Of a stretch of 42,087 nt of DNA, positions 16,320-24,453 are shown piece after piece. A model generated the notes under the pieces. The model worked only from the letters and a program-made list of their open reading frames with translations, did no database searches and had not been told where the DNA came from. Source of the stretch: Lachnospiraceae bacterium (GTDB taxonomy: Bacteria; Bacillota; Clostridia; Lachnospirales; Lachnospiraceae); assembly GCA_030531435.1 (NCBI GenBank), contig JAUNNN010000017.1, positions 1-42,087 on the forward strand. Reading direction: 5' to 3'. Within the stretch, counting starts at the first letter, position 1. Each line of letters starts with the position of its first letter. The translations under genes were made by a program, and so were the position numbers.

Positions 16320-17741
16320 TTAAGCCTTATTCAAATCAAATCCAAAATACTCTACAGTATTATTATATGAAATTCCTTTTATGATTTCACTAAGAATCTT
16401 CTCATCATATGGGTACTCACCATTCTCAACCCATCCTCCAACAAGCTGGCATAATATTCTTCTGAAATAATCATGTCTTGTATATGATAAGAATGATCTT
16501 GAATCAGTAAGCATTCCAACAAAATTACCTAATGCAGAAAGGTTAGCAAGTGACTTCATCTGATTTACCATACCCATGTAATTGTCATTAAACCACCATG
16601 CTGAACCCTGCTGAATCTTATTCTTGATTCCATCACCCTGGAAGCATCCAATAATAGTTCCGATTACAGCATCATCATTTGGATTAAGTGAATAAATAAT
16701 TGTCTTTGGTACCTCATCTTCTTTAGAAAGCTCGTTTAAGAAATCAGCAAGCTCAGCTGCTGGAGTATAATTATTAATACAATCATATCCTGTATCTGGT
16801 CCAAGTTTTGAATACATCATTGCATTATTATCTCTCTTACATCCATAATGGAGCTGCATTACCCAGTTTCTCTTGCTGTATTCTTTAGCTACAAAAAGCA
16901 TAAATGCTGTCTTGTATTGTGCGATTTCAACATTTGTAAGCTTCTCTGCGTTAAGTCCCTTTTTGAAAATACCTTCAATTACATCATCAGTTGCAGGAGC
17001 AAACATCACATAATCAAGACCATGATCACTTACACTACATCCATTTTCACTAAAGTAATCAAGTCTTACCCTAATAGCCTGCTTAAGTGACTTGAAGTCC
17101 TTTATTTCAACACCTGATACATCTGATAATTTCTTAATATAAGCTGCAAAATCAACCTTTTCAATATTATTTGCCTTATCTGGTCTCCATGCAGGAAGTA
17201 CCTTAACATCAAAAGATGTATCCGCTTTAATCTTCTTATGCCATTCTAATGAATCTACAGGATCATCTGTTGTACAAATAAGCTTAACATTTGATTTCTT
17301 AATAATGTTTCTTACTGTGAAATCATCCTGGCTTAATTTTTCATTACATAAGTTCCATACTTCTTCAGCTGTATCACCATTTAAATGACCCTGATAACCA
17401 AAGTAGTATCTAAGTTCAAGATGTGACCAGTGATATAATGGATTTCCAATTAACTTAGGTAATGTCTCTGCCCACTTCTGGAATTTTTCACGGTCAGTTG
17501 CATCCCCAGTAATATACTTTTCATCAACACCATTTGTTCTCATCTGGCGCCACTTATAATGGTCACCACCAAGCCACACCTGAGCAATATTTTCGAACTT
17601 TCTATCCTCATATATTTCCTGTGGATTAATATGACAATGATAGTCAATAACTGGTATTTTGCTCATATCTGCATATTTTTCATAGAGCTCCTTTGCAACC
17701 TCTGTGTCTAAAAGAAAATCTTTTCCCATAAATGGCTTCAT
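16320..17741 (-). CDS. uxaC: Uronate isomerase
   Basis: UxaC isomerises D-glucuronate to D-fructuronate and D-galacturonate to D-tagaturonate, the first step for both arms of the pathway encoded here. The 473-residue protein has the family start, with VIDYHCHINPQEIYED near residue 36 carrying the HxH metal motif. Other family blocks are CTTDDPVDSLEWH near 156 and LTDSRSFLSYTRHDYFRR near 414. The length is normal. The ATG follows AGGAGG. It is separated from the rest of the uxa/uxu genes by the hydrogenase pair, 37 bp upstream, which is an unusual arrangement. Confidence 0.97.
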   Translation of the reverse strand: MKPFMGKDFLLDTEVAKELYEKYADMSKIPVIDYHCHINPQEIYEDRKFENIAQVWLGGDHYKWRQMRTNGVDEKYITGDATDREKFQKWAETLPKLIGNPLYHWSHLELRYYFGYQGHLNGDTAEEVWNLCNEKLSQDDFTVRNIIKKSNVKLICTTDDPVDSLEWHKKIKADTSFDVKVLPAWRPDKANNIEKVDFAAYIKKLSDVSGVEIKDFKSLKQAIRVRLDYFSENGCSVSDHGLDYVMFAPATDDVIEGIFKKGLNAEKLTNVEIAQYKTAFMLFVAKEYSKRNWVMQLHYGCKRDNNAMMYSKLGPDTGYDCINNYTPAAELADFLNELSKEDEVPKTIIYSLNPNDDAVIGTIIGCFQGDGIKNKIQQGSAWWFNDNYMGMVNQMKSLANLSALGNFVGMLTDSRSFLSYTRHDYFRRILCQLVGGWVENGEYPYDEKILSEIIKGISYNNTVEYFGFDLNKA

Positions 17742-17778
17742 AATTTAGTAACCTCCTGATTAAAATTCTATTAAAAAC

Positions 17779-19560
17779 TTATTTCTGACTTAATGATATG
17801 TGAAGTAATTCTTCTGACTTTTCTGAAAGTGGCTTTGTAAGAAATTCTTCATATATTTTCTCTACTAGAGGATTTTCATGTGAACGTCTTATTGTTCTCT
17901 CTCTATCTAGTGCATATAGTTTCTTACTTCTTCCATATCCCCATTCTTCATTATCATGAATAGGTTGTCCGCCTCCACTAACACATCCGCCTGGACAGGC
18001 CATGACCTCTACAAAGTCATATTCTGCTCTGCCAGAAAGTATATCTTCGATTAAGGCTTCCGCATTTCCAAGTCCGCTTACTACACAAGTTCGTAGCTTT
18101 TCGTCACCTATCTTGAATATGTTTTCCTTCCTGCCTGCATCATATACTGGCTCATCGTCTTCATCACGAACATTACTGTTAGATGATGCATCAGGATATT
18201 CATCTTCGCTTGATCTAACATCGGCAAATTGTTCTGCAGATGCTTCCTTTCCTGTAACAAGATAATGTGCTGTTCTAAGTGCTGCTTCTAATACTCCACC
18301 TGTTGCTCCAAATATTACTCCGGCACCAGTTCCATCTCCAATAGGATTATCAAATGGCTCCTCTTTGAGTTTAAGTGGATCAATTCTATCTGCTCTTAGA
18401 AGTCTTACAAGCTCTCTTGTTGTAAGTACAATATCAACATCACTTATTCCATCCTGACTCATTCCATCAAGAGTAGCTTCTCTCTTTTTGGATACACAAG
18501 GCATTATTGATATTGAACATATATTTTCTCTTGGTACACCAATCTTTTCTGCAAAATATGATTTAATTAATGCTCCAAATATCTGTTGAGGACTCTTTGT
18601 TGTCGATAGCCTTGATAAAAGCTTTGGATATTTGTTTTTTACAAAACTTACCCATCCTGGACAACATGACGTAAACATTGGAAGCTTACTTTCTCTTATT
18701 TCAGGAAGTCTCTCGATAAGCTCTGATCCTTCTTCCATAATAGTGACATCTGCTGCAAAAGATGTATCAAGAACGTAATCAAATCCAAGCTTCTTAAGCG
18801 CTGCAACTAATCTTCCTTCTGTATCAATTCCTTCTGGAATACCAACTCTTTCAAGCCATGCTGTTCTTACAGCTGGAGCTATCTGAACAACAGTAATCTT
18901 ATTCGGATCAGCTAGCGCATCATAGATTGCTGGAATATCATTTCTTTCTTTAAGAGCTCCAACTGGACAATGCGTAATACACTGGCCACATAAACTACAA
19001 TCTGTACATGCAATTGGTTTATTATCGGTTGTATTAATAGTTGTGTACGAACCAGAATTCTGAATATCCCATACACCTAGCTTCTGAACCTTATCACATA
19101 TTTGAACGCATCTCATGCATTTTATACACTTACTTGCATCCCTGATAAGTGGGAAATCATTATCCCAGTCAGCATGGGGAATTTGTGTTTTAAATGGCAG
19201 TTCATATATACCTAAATGTCCTGCAATAGTCTGCAAACTACAGTTACCACTTCTAACACAGGTTACACAATTACAATCATGTTGTGACAAAATAAGCTCA
19301 ACATTTGTACGTCTTATCTGCCTTACTCTTGGTGAAGATGTAAATATTTCAATTCCTTCTGATACTTCAGTTGAACAGGCTGTAACCATCTTCTGCTTGC
19401 CTTTTATTTCAACCATACAAACCTTGCAGGCAGAAATTTCATTGATCCCCTTAAGGTAACACAAATGAGGTATATATATACCGGCACTTTTAGCAGCTTC
19501 CATGATAGTAGTTCCCTCTGGGACCCTAATTGAGATTCCATCAATAGTTAAATTTACCAT
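17779..19560 (-). CDS. [FeFe] hydrogenase catalytic subunit
   Basis: This cytoplasmic enzyme makes or oxidises H2. Domains in order: a [2Fe-2S] ferredoxin (C34, C45, C48, C62), a His-Cys [4Fe-4S] (H94, C98, C101, C107), a two-cluster ferredoxin (C145-C155 and C185-C198), and the H-cluster domain. All three H-cluster signatures are intact: TSCCPGW at 297-303, MPCVSKKRE from 353, and ACPGGCVSGGGQP from 521. At 593 residues it resembles Clostridium HydA and HndD, plus an acidic insert near 450-475. Its start overlaps the end of the preceding flavoprotein gene by 7 bases, so the two are probably a complex. The maturases HydEFG are not in the window. Confidence 0.93.
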   Translation of the reverse strand: MVNLTIDGISIRVPEGTTIMEAAKSAGIYIPHLCYLKGINEISACKVCMVEIKGKQKMVTACSTEVSEGIEIFTSSPRVRQIRRTNVELILSQHDCNCVTCVRSGNCSLQTIAGHLGIYELPFKTQIPHADWDNDFPLIRDASKCIKCMRCVQICDKVQKLGVWDIQNSGSYTTINTTDNKPIACTDCSLCGQCITHCPVGALKERNDIPAIYDALADPNKITVVQIAPAVRTAWLERVGIPEGIDTEGRLVAALKKLGFDYVLDTSFAADVTIMEEGSELIERLPEIRESKLPMFTSCCPGWVSFVKNKYPKLLSRLSTTKSPQQIFGALIKSYFAEKIGVPRENICSISIMPCVSKKREATLDGMSQDGISDVDIVLTTRELVRLLRADRIDPLKLKEEPFDNPIGDGTGAGVIFGATGGVLEAALRTAHYLVTGKEASAEQFADVRSSEDEYPDASSNSNVRDEDDEPVYDAGRKENIFKIGDEKLRTCVVSGLGNAEALIEDILSGRAEYDFVEVMACPGGCVSGGGQPIHDNEEWGYGRSKKLYALDRERTIRRSHENPLVEKIYEEFLTKPLSEKSEELLHISLSQK

Positions 19561-21404
19561 CTCGAATTTCTGCCTCCCTTCAGTGCACTAAAACCAAATC
19601 TGTCACATCTAAGACATCTTCCCGCCTCCTGGCATGCCTCCTGCTCACTCATACATTTTTCTATATGATTAAAGTCATGTTTACGGATCGAAGCCTCTTC
19701 CTCTGATAACTGAACCCTTCCACAAGGACGCCTATCATCAAGTGTAGGCTGTGGAATCTCTACATCGCAGGAAATTTCATGATTGTAGCCTAAATATTCA
19801 TCAATATTTGCTGCTGCAACTTTTCCTGCAGCAATAGCTCTTATAACAGTTGCTGGTCCTGTAACACAGTCACCACCTGCAAATATACTACTGTTATCTT
19901 CAATAGCACTGGATTCAAGCGCTCCAATTGTTCCTTTATGTATTTTAATTCCAGCCTCTTCAAAGGAATTTGTTTCAATTCCCTGTCCAATTGCAACAAC
20001 TATAATGTCTGCAGGGATTTTCATAAGAGGTTCTTCTGCCTTTATTGGCTTTGCTCTTCCCCAAGCATCAATAGGACCTATTATCTGTGGCTCAACCCAC
20101 AGAGCTGTTACATTTCCGTCTGCATCAGCCTCAATATGATGAGGAGCTTTTAATCCAAGGAGTTCAGCTCCCTCTGCTATTGCGCCTTCTATTTCATCTG
20201 ACAGAGCCGTCATGTCTTCCTGTCTGCGTCTATAAGCAATAGTTACTTTTTTTGCACCTAATCTTATAGCTGAACGAGTACAGTCCATGGCAACATTTCC
20301 ACCGCCAATTATTACAACCTCTTTATCTGTAAAATCAGGCATATTGTCATCGCCAATTCCTCTTAGCATTTCTACTGCTGACATAACACCCTTTGAGTCT
20401 TCTCCATCTATACCGATTTTTTTATCTGTATGGGCACCTATGGCAATATAGACTGCGTCGTATTCCTTATGAATATCATCAAAATGTATTTCATTTTTAT
20501 CGCTGCCAATTCTAGTATTAAGCTTTACTTCAACACCAGTTGATAATATGGCATTTATATCCTGATCAAGTCTTTCACGTGGAAATCTATAGTTTGGAAT
20601 TCCATACCTAAGCATTCCACCAAGCTTACTCTTTTCTTCAAAGACAACCGCATGGTGACCCATAATTTCAAGATAATATGCAGCAGAAAGACCTGAAGGA
20701 CCACCACCTATAATTGCAACTCTCTTTCCTGTAGATTCACACTTTTTAGGTACAGGAACAGTGTCTGCTGGTGCATGATCTACTGCCATTCGTTTAAGTC
20801 CACGAATATTAATGGCATTATCTATCATATTTCTTCTGCATCTTGCTTCGCATGGATGCTCACAAATAAGAGCGCAGGCCGTAGGAAATGGATTATCTTT
20901 TCTAATAAGCTTTACCGCATCTGCATATCTCTTTTCACCAACAAGTGCTACATATCCTGGAATATCAACCTGTGCTGGACAAAGTGCAACACATGGAATT
21001 GAACGATTTGACTTAACAGAACAACATCCCTCTTTAATATGATGAATATAGTCTTCTTTAAATCCATCAAATCCAGCAAGAAGCATATGTGATGCTTCAA
21101 AACCAATAGCACAATCCGCGCTGTCTGTAATACTATTTGCTGTATCCTCTATTAACTTAAGAGTATCCATTGTTGCTCTTCCTTCAAGAACATCCTCAAG
21201 CATGCTCTGAAGTTGCGCAAGTCCTACTCTGCAAGGAACGCACTTACCACATGTCTGAGCCTGACATACTCTCAAAAATGACAATTGAAGATCAACAGGA
21301 CATAATCCTGGAGGACTGGCAACAATATGTCTCTCCAAATCTTTGTACAATCTCTCGACAGTAAGCTGAATACTATCAGGAGTTTCAACCTTTAATCTGC
21401 TCAA
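19554..21404 (-). CDS. GltD-like NAD(P)-dependent flavoprotein with NuoF-type Fe-S domain
   Basis: This is an electron-transfer partner of the hydrogenase. Residues about 1-125 match only the C-terminal iron-sulfur domain of NuoF/HydB (TCGKCVPCRVG with C52, C55, C58, and a fourth cysteine at C98); the NADH/FMN-binding part of NuoF is missing. From about 130 it is a GltD-type subunit: cysteines for [4Fe-4S] clusters at 138-189, the FAD site IIGGGPSGLSAAYYL at 231-245, and an NADP-type site VVIIGGGNVAMDC followed by a YRRR stretch that favours NADPH. It probably passes electrons between NAD(P)H and HydA; bifurcation is possible but not shown. The start is TTG after GAGGG, 12 bases beyond a small upstream reading frame. 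Confidence 0.88.
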   Translation of the reverse strand: MSRLKVETPDSIQLTVERLYKDLERHIVASPPGLCPVDLQLSFLRVCQAQTCGKCVPCRVGLAQLQSMLEDVLEGRATMDTLKLIEDTANSITDSADCAIGFEASHMLLAGFDGFKEDYIHHIKEGCCSVKSNRSIPCVALCPAQVDIPGYVALVGEKRYADAVKLIRKDNPFPTACALICEHPCEARCRRNMIDNAINIRGLKRMAVDHAPADTVPVPKKCESTGKRVAIIGGGPSGLSAAYYLEIMGHHAVVFEEKSKLGGMLRYGIPNYRFPRERLDQDINAILSTGVEVKLNTRIGSDKNEIHFDDIHKEYDAVYIAIGAHTDKKIGIDGEDSKGVMSAVEMLRGIGDDNMPDFTDKEVVIIGGGNVAMDCTRSAIRLGAKKVTIAYRRRQEDMTALSDEIEGAIAEGAELLGLKAPHHIEADADGNVTALWVEPQIIGPIDAWGRAKPIKAEEPLMKIPADIIVVAIGQGIETNSFEEAGIKIHKGTIGALESSAIEDNSSIFAGGDCVTGPATVIRAIAAGKVAAANIDEYLGYNHEISCDVEIPQPTLDDRRPCGRVQLSEEEASIRKHDFNHIEKCMSEQEACQEAGRCLRCDRFGFSALKGGRNSRW

Positions 21405-21416
21405 TGCTATACCCTC

Positions 21417-21494
21417 TTAATTAATATGTAATGCCCCCTCATATTCATTCGGCGGCAAGTCGTCGGAACCATTCCAATATATGAGCAAGCTCAT
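21417..21494 (-). CDS. Small reading frame (25 residues) between uxaA and the flavoprotein gene
   Basis: An ATG at 21492-21494 stands seven bases after AGGAGG, whose bases overlap the uxaA stop codon. It opens a 25-codon frame (MSLLIYWNGSDDLPP... ending ALHIN, stop TAA). The ribosome site of the next gene begins two bases after that stop, and the small frame is in phase with that gene, separated only by the TAA. The layout looks translated and coupled at both ends. It could be a real small protein, a leader peptide, or a former N-terminus cut off by a stop. I know no homologue. Confidence 0.5.
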   Translation of the reverse strand: MSLLIYWNGSDDLPPNEYEGALHIN

Positions 21495-21505
21495 ATTGGT
21501 TCCTC

Positions 21506-22999
21506 CTATAACGTAACGCCTTGTTTGAAAATAGCTAAATCTCTAAAACCATCTTCCTCGCTCTTTACTTTTTTTCCGCTGGCAACATCTAAAACGTAGT
21601 CATATAATTCATTGCCTAGAATATCAAGATTCATGTTATCTTCTAAAAGTCTTCCTGCATCAAAATCAATCCAGTTAGACTTTTTCTTAGCAAGTTGTGA
21701 GTTAGATGCTATTTTGACTGTTGGAACTGCACTTGCAAATGGTGTGCCTCTTCCAGTTGTAAATAATACAATTTGTGCACCACTTATAGCTAATGCTGTA
21801 CTTGCAACAAGATCATTTCCTGGAGCACTTAACAGGTTTAATCCTGCTTTTTTAACTACCTGGGCATACTCTAGTACATCCATAACCTCTGATGATCCAG
21901 ATTTCTGAGTGCAACCTAATGCCTTATCTTCAAGTGATGATATTCCACCCTTTTTATTTCCAGGGGATGGATTCTCATATATTGTCTGATTATGTCTTCT
22001 GAAATAATCTTTAAATGAATTAATGAGGTTTACTGTCTTATCAAAAACTTCTTTATTTACGCATCTATCCATCAATATAGTTTCTGCACCAAACATTTCT
22101 GGAACTTCTGTAAGGATAGTACTTCCCTTGGCAGATGTTACTATATCAGAAAGCTTTCCAACTACAGGGTTTGCTGTGATACCACTAAGACCATCTGAAC
22201 CACCACACTTCATTCCTATTACAAGCTTTTCAACCGATATTTTACTTCTCTTAATTTTTGATGCTTCTTCTGACAGTTCTGTAAGTAGCTTTACACCCTC
22301 GCTAACCTCATCATCCACATCCTGACACTGTAAAAAACGAACTCTTTTTGGATCAAATTCTCCTATATATGGCTTTAAAACTTCTATATTGGAATTTTCA
22401 CATCCAAGTCCTAACACTAAGACTCCCCCAGCATTAGGATGATTAATGAGTCCTGCAAGAGCTGCTCTTGTGTTTTCCTGATCATCTCCCATCTGGGAAC
22501 ATCCATATGGATGGGCAAATGATACTACTGCTTCAATATTGTCGCTAACAAGGTCCTGACACTTGGCTGCAATTTCTTTAGCTATAGAGTTAACACAACC
22601 AACTGTTGGGATAACCCAGAGTTCATTTCGTACTCCAGCCTTTCCATCTTTTCTTTCATAACCCATAAAATACTTTTTTTCTTCATCAAGGTTACAAGGA
22701 ATATTGACCGGATTTGACTTGTTGTAGTTATATGTTAAATCATCTCCAAGACCTGTTCTTAAATTGTGAACATGAATATGGCTTCCTGTTTTTATATCTT
22801 CTTTTGCATAACCAATCGGAAATCCATATTTAATAACAGGCTCATCTGCCTTTATATCCTTAAGAGCAAATTTATGACCTCTTGCTATATCATCACTAAG
22901 AGTAATTTCATTATCAAGACTTACAATTTCACCTTTATTAAAATCACGAAGAGCAACTGCAACGTTATCTGCCTGATTTATTTTTATGTATTCCTGCAT
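21506..22999 (-). CDS. uxaA: Altronate dehydratase
   Basis: UxaA removes water from D-altronate to give 2-keto-3-deoxygluconate in the galacturonate arm. The 497-residue protein is the fused form: an N-terminal SAF-like domain (about 1-95) and the larger dehydratase domain. It has VSFAHPYGCSQMGDD near residue 160, KCGGSDGLSGITANP near 264 and the late GRGTPFASAVPTVKIASN. It lies one base after uxaB, so the pair is translated together; AAGAGG upstream serves as ribosome site. The galactarate dehydratase GarD has a similar fold, but the neighbours favour UxaA. Confidence 0.94.
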   Translation of the reverse strand: MQEYIKINQADNVAVALRDFNKGEIVSLDNEITLSDDIARGHKFALKDIKADEPVIKYGFPIGYAKEDIKTGSHIHVHNLRTGLGDDLTYNYNKSNPVNIPCNLDEEKKYFMGYERKDGKAGVRNELWVIPTVGCVNSIAKEIAAKCQDLVSDNIEAVVSFAHPYGCSQMGDDQENTRAALAGLINHPNAGGVLVLGLGCENSNIEVLKPYIGEFDPKRVRFLQCQDVDDEVSEGVKLLTELSEEASKIKRSKISVEKLVIGMKCGGSDGLSGITANPVVGKLSDIVTSAKGSTILTEVPEMFGAETILMDRCVNKEVFDKTVNLINSFKDYFRRHNQTIYENPSPGNKKGGISSLEDKALGCTQKSGSSEVMDVLEYAQVVKKAGLNLLSAPGNDLVASTALAISGAQIVLFTTGRGTPFASAVPTVKIASNSQLAKKKSNWIDFDAGRLLEDNMNLDILGNELYDYVLDVASGKKVKSEEDGFRDLAIFKQGVTL

Positions 23000-23000
23000 A

Positions 23001-24344
23001 TTAATAAGCCTCTTTCTCAGCTAAAACTTTTTCGTATGCTTCCTTCATTCCTAATGACTTAATCATGTCATAATATTCAGATACCATTTCTGTCATATCT
23101 GTAATATCTGTTCCCCAGTAGTCTTCTCTCTTAATGATTTCTTCTACTGATGCATTTTTCATGAATTCCATGATTTCTTCACCATCATTTGCATTATCAG
23201 TACGATAGAATGCTATAAGAGCAGCCATTGAAAATGTTAATGCTGGAGGATAAGCTCCAAATTTTTCCTTATATTCAAGAATAGTAGGTAATACACGTAC
23301 CTGGAACTTACTAACTGAATTAAGGGCAATAGATAATAATAAATGTTTAATAAATGGATTAGAAAATCTTTCTAAAACTGCATTTGCAAAATTAATATCT
23401 GTTTCAGTATTTCCAAGTGTAGGTACAATTTCATCAAACAAACATTTCTTAAGGAATTTTGATACAGTCTCATCTTTAAGACACTCACCTACAGTTGTTA
23501 ATCCATATAAATATGCCCCGAGAACCATTGAAGTATGTCCGCCATTAAGAATACGAACCTTTCTCTTCTTATAAGGCTTAACATCATCTGTCCATACGAT
23601 GTTATATCCTGCTTTATTGAAAGGAAGTTCATCCTCATGATGTCCTTCAATTACCCATAAATGGAATATTTCTGCTGTATCAAGAAGATTATCCTGATAT
23701 CCAATTTCTTTCCAAAGAGTTTCTGCTTCATCTCTTGGATATCCAGTTACGATTCTATCAACAAGTGAATTACAGAAACTACATTCTTCATTAATCCACT
23801 TAACAAAATCAGCCTCTAAATTCCATAATGATGCATATTTCAAAATATATTCTTTTAGGAATCCAGCATTATTATCTATAAGTTCACATGGAATAATAAT
23901 GAATCCAGGTAGTCCTAACTGAAATCTCTTATAAAGTAATTGTGTAAGCTTTGCTGGATAACTCTTAGCAGGTTTATCTGTTAAGCTTTCTGTTCCTAAA
24001 TACTCTATTCCTGCTTCAGTTGTATTAGAAATAATAAATCTAAAATCAGGATTTTCAGCAAGCTTCATATATTCATCATTCTGAGTATATGGGTTAACAC
24101 AACGACTAATAACATCTATGTGAGTACGCTCATTTACCACTTCACCATTTTCAATACCTCTTAAATATAAGTTGTATTCACAATTCTGTGCAGAAAGCAT
24201 GTCGCACATACCCTTCTCTATAGGCTGTACTATTACTACTTTGCCTTCCCATACACCCTTTTCATTTAACTTATATAAGAAATAATCTACGAAGCCTCTT
24301 AAAAATCCACCTTCACCAAACTGAATAACTCTCTCTTTAGCCAT
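23001..24344 (-). CDS. uxaB: Tagaturonate reductase (altronate oxidoreductase)
   Basis: UxaB reduces D-tagaturonate to D-altronate with NADH. The protein belongs to the mannitol dehydrogenase family. Visible are the N-terminal nucleotide-binding stretch VIQFGEGGFLRGFVDYF and the catalytic-domain sequence KVRILNGGHTSMVLGAYLYGL at about 264-284, which is typical of UxaB rather than UxuB. The length (447) is near the usual 480. The ATG follows GAGGG. It starts a pair with uxaA downstream of the TRAP genes. Confidence 0.94.
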   Translation of the reverse strand: MAKERVIQFGEGGFLRGFVDYFLYKLNEKGVWEGKVVIVQPIEKGMCDMLSAQNCEYNLYLRGIENGEVVNERTHIDVISRCVNPYTQNDEYMKLAENPDFRFIISNTTEAGIEYLGTESLTDKPAKSYPAKLTQLLYKRFQLGLPGFIIIPCELIDNNAGFLKEYILKYASLWNLEADFVKWINEECSFCNSLVDRIVTGYPRDEAETLWKEIGYQDNLLDTAEIFHLWVIEGHHEDELPFNKAGYNIVWTDDVKPYKKRKVRILNGGHTSMVLGAYLYGLTTVGECLKDETVSKFLKKCLFDEIVPTLGNTETDINFANAVLERFSNPFIKHLLLSIALNSVSKFQVRVLPTILEYKEKFGAYPPALTFSMAALIAFYRTDNANDGEEIMEFMKNASVEEIIKREDYWGTDITDMTEMVSEYYDMIKSLGMKEAYEKVLAEKEAY

Positions 24345-24385
24345 TTTTAACCCTCTCTTAAATAAACGACACTTTTATATTAGTA

Positions 24386-24409
24386 GACCCTTAGTAAAAA
24401 CTAAGGGTC
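24386..24409 (-). other. Perfect hairpin between dctM and uxaB
   Basis: GACCCTTAGT and ACTAAGGGTC pair perfectly over ten bases around a four-base loop (A on plus, T on minus). There is no T-tract right after it on the minus strand, so it is more likely an mRNA processing or stability element than a full terminator. It would separate transporter and enzyme parts of the transcript. Confidence 0.6.
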
Positions 24410-24453
24410 ATGCCTAATATTTCATTTAAACTCCATTTATACTTTATTAAGCC

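Noticed and set aside
21405-21494. Frameshift joining the 25-codon frame to the flavoprotein gene.
   Set aside because: They are already in the same frame, separated by a TAA, and the flavoprotein gene has its own ribosome site. A nonsense change remains possible and is noted, but a frameshift is not needed.
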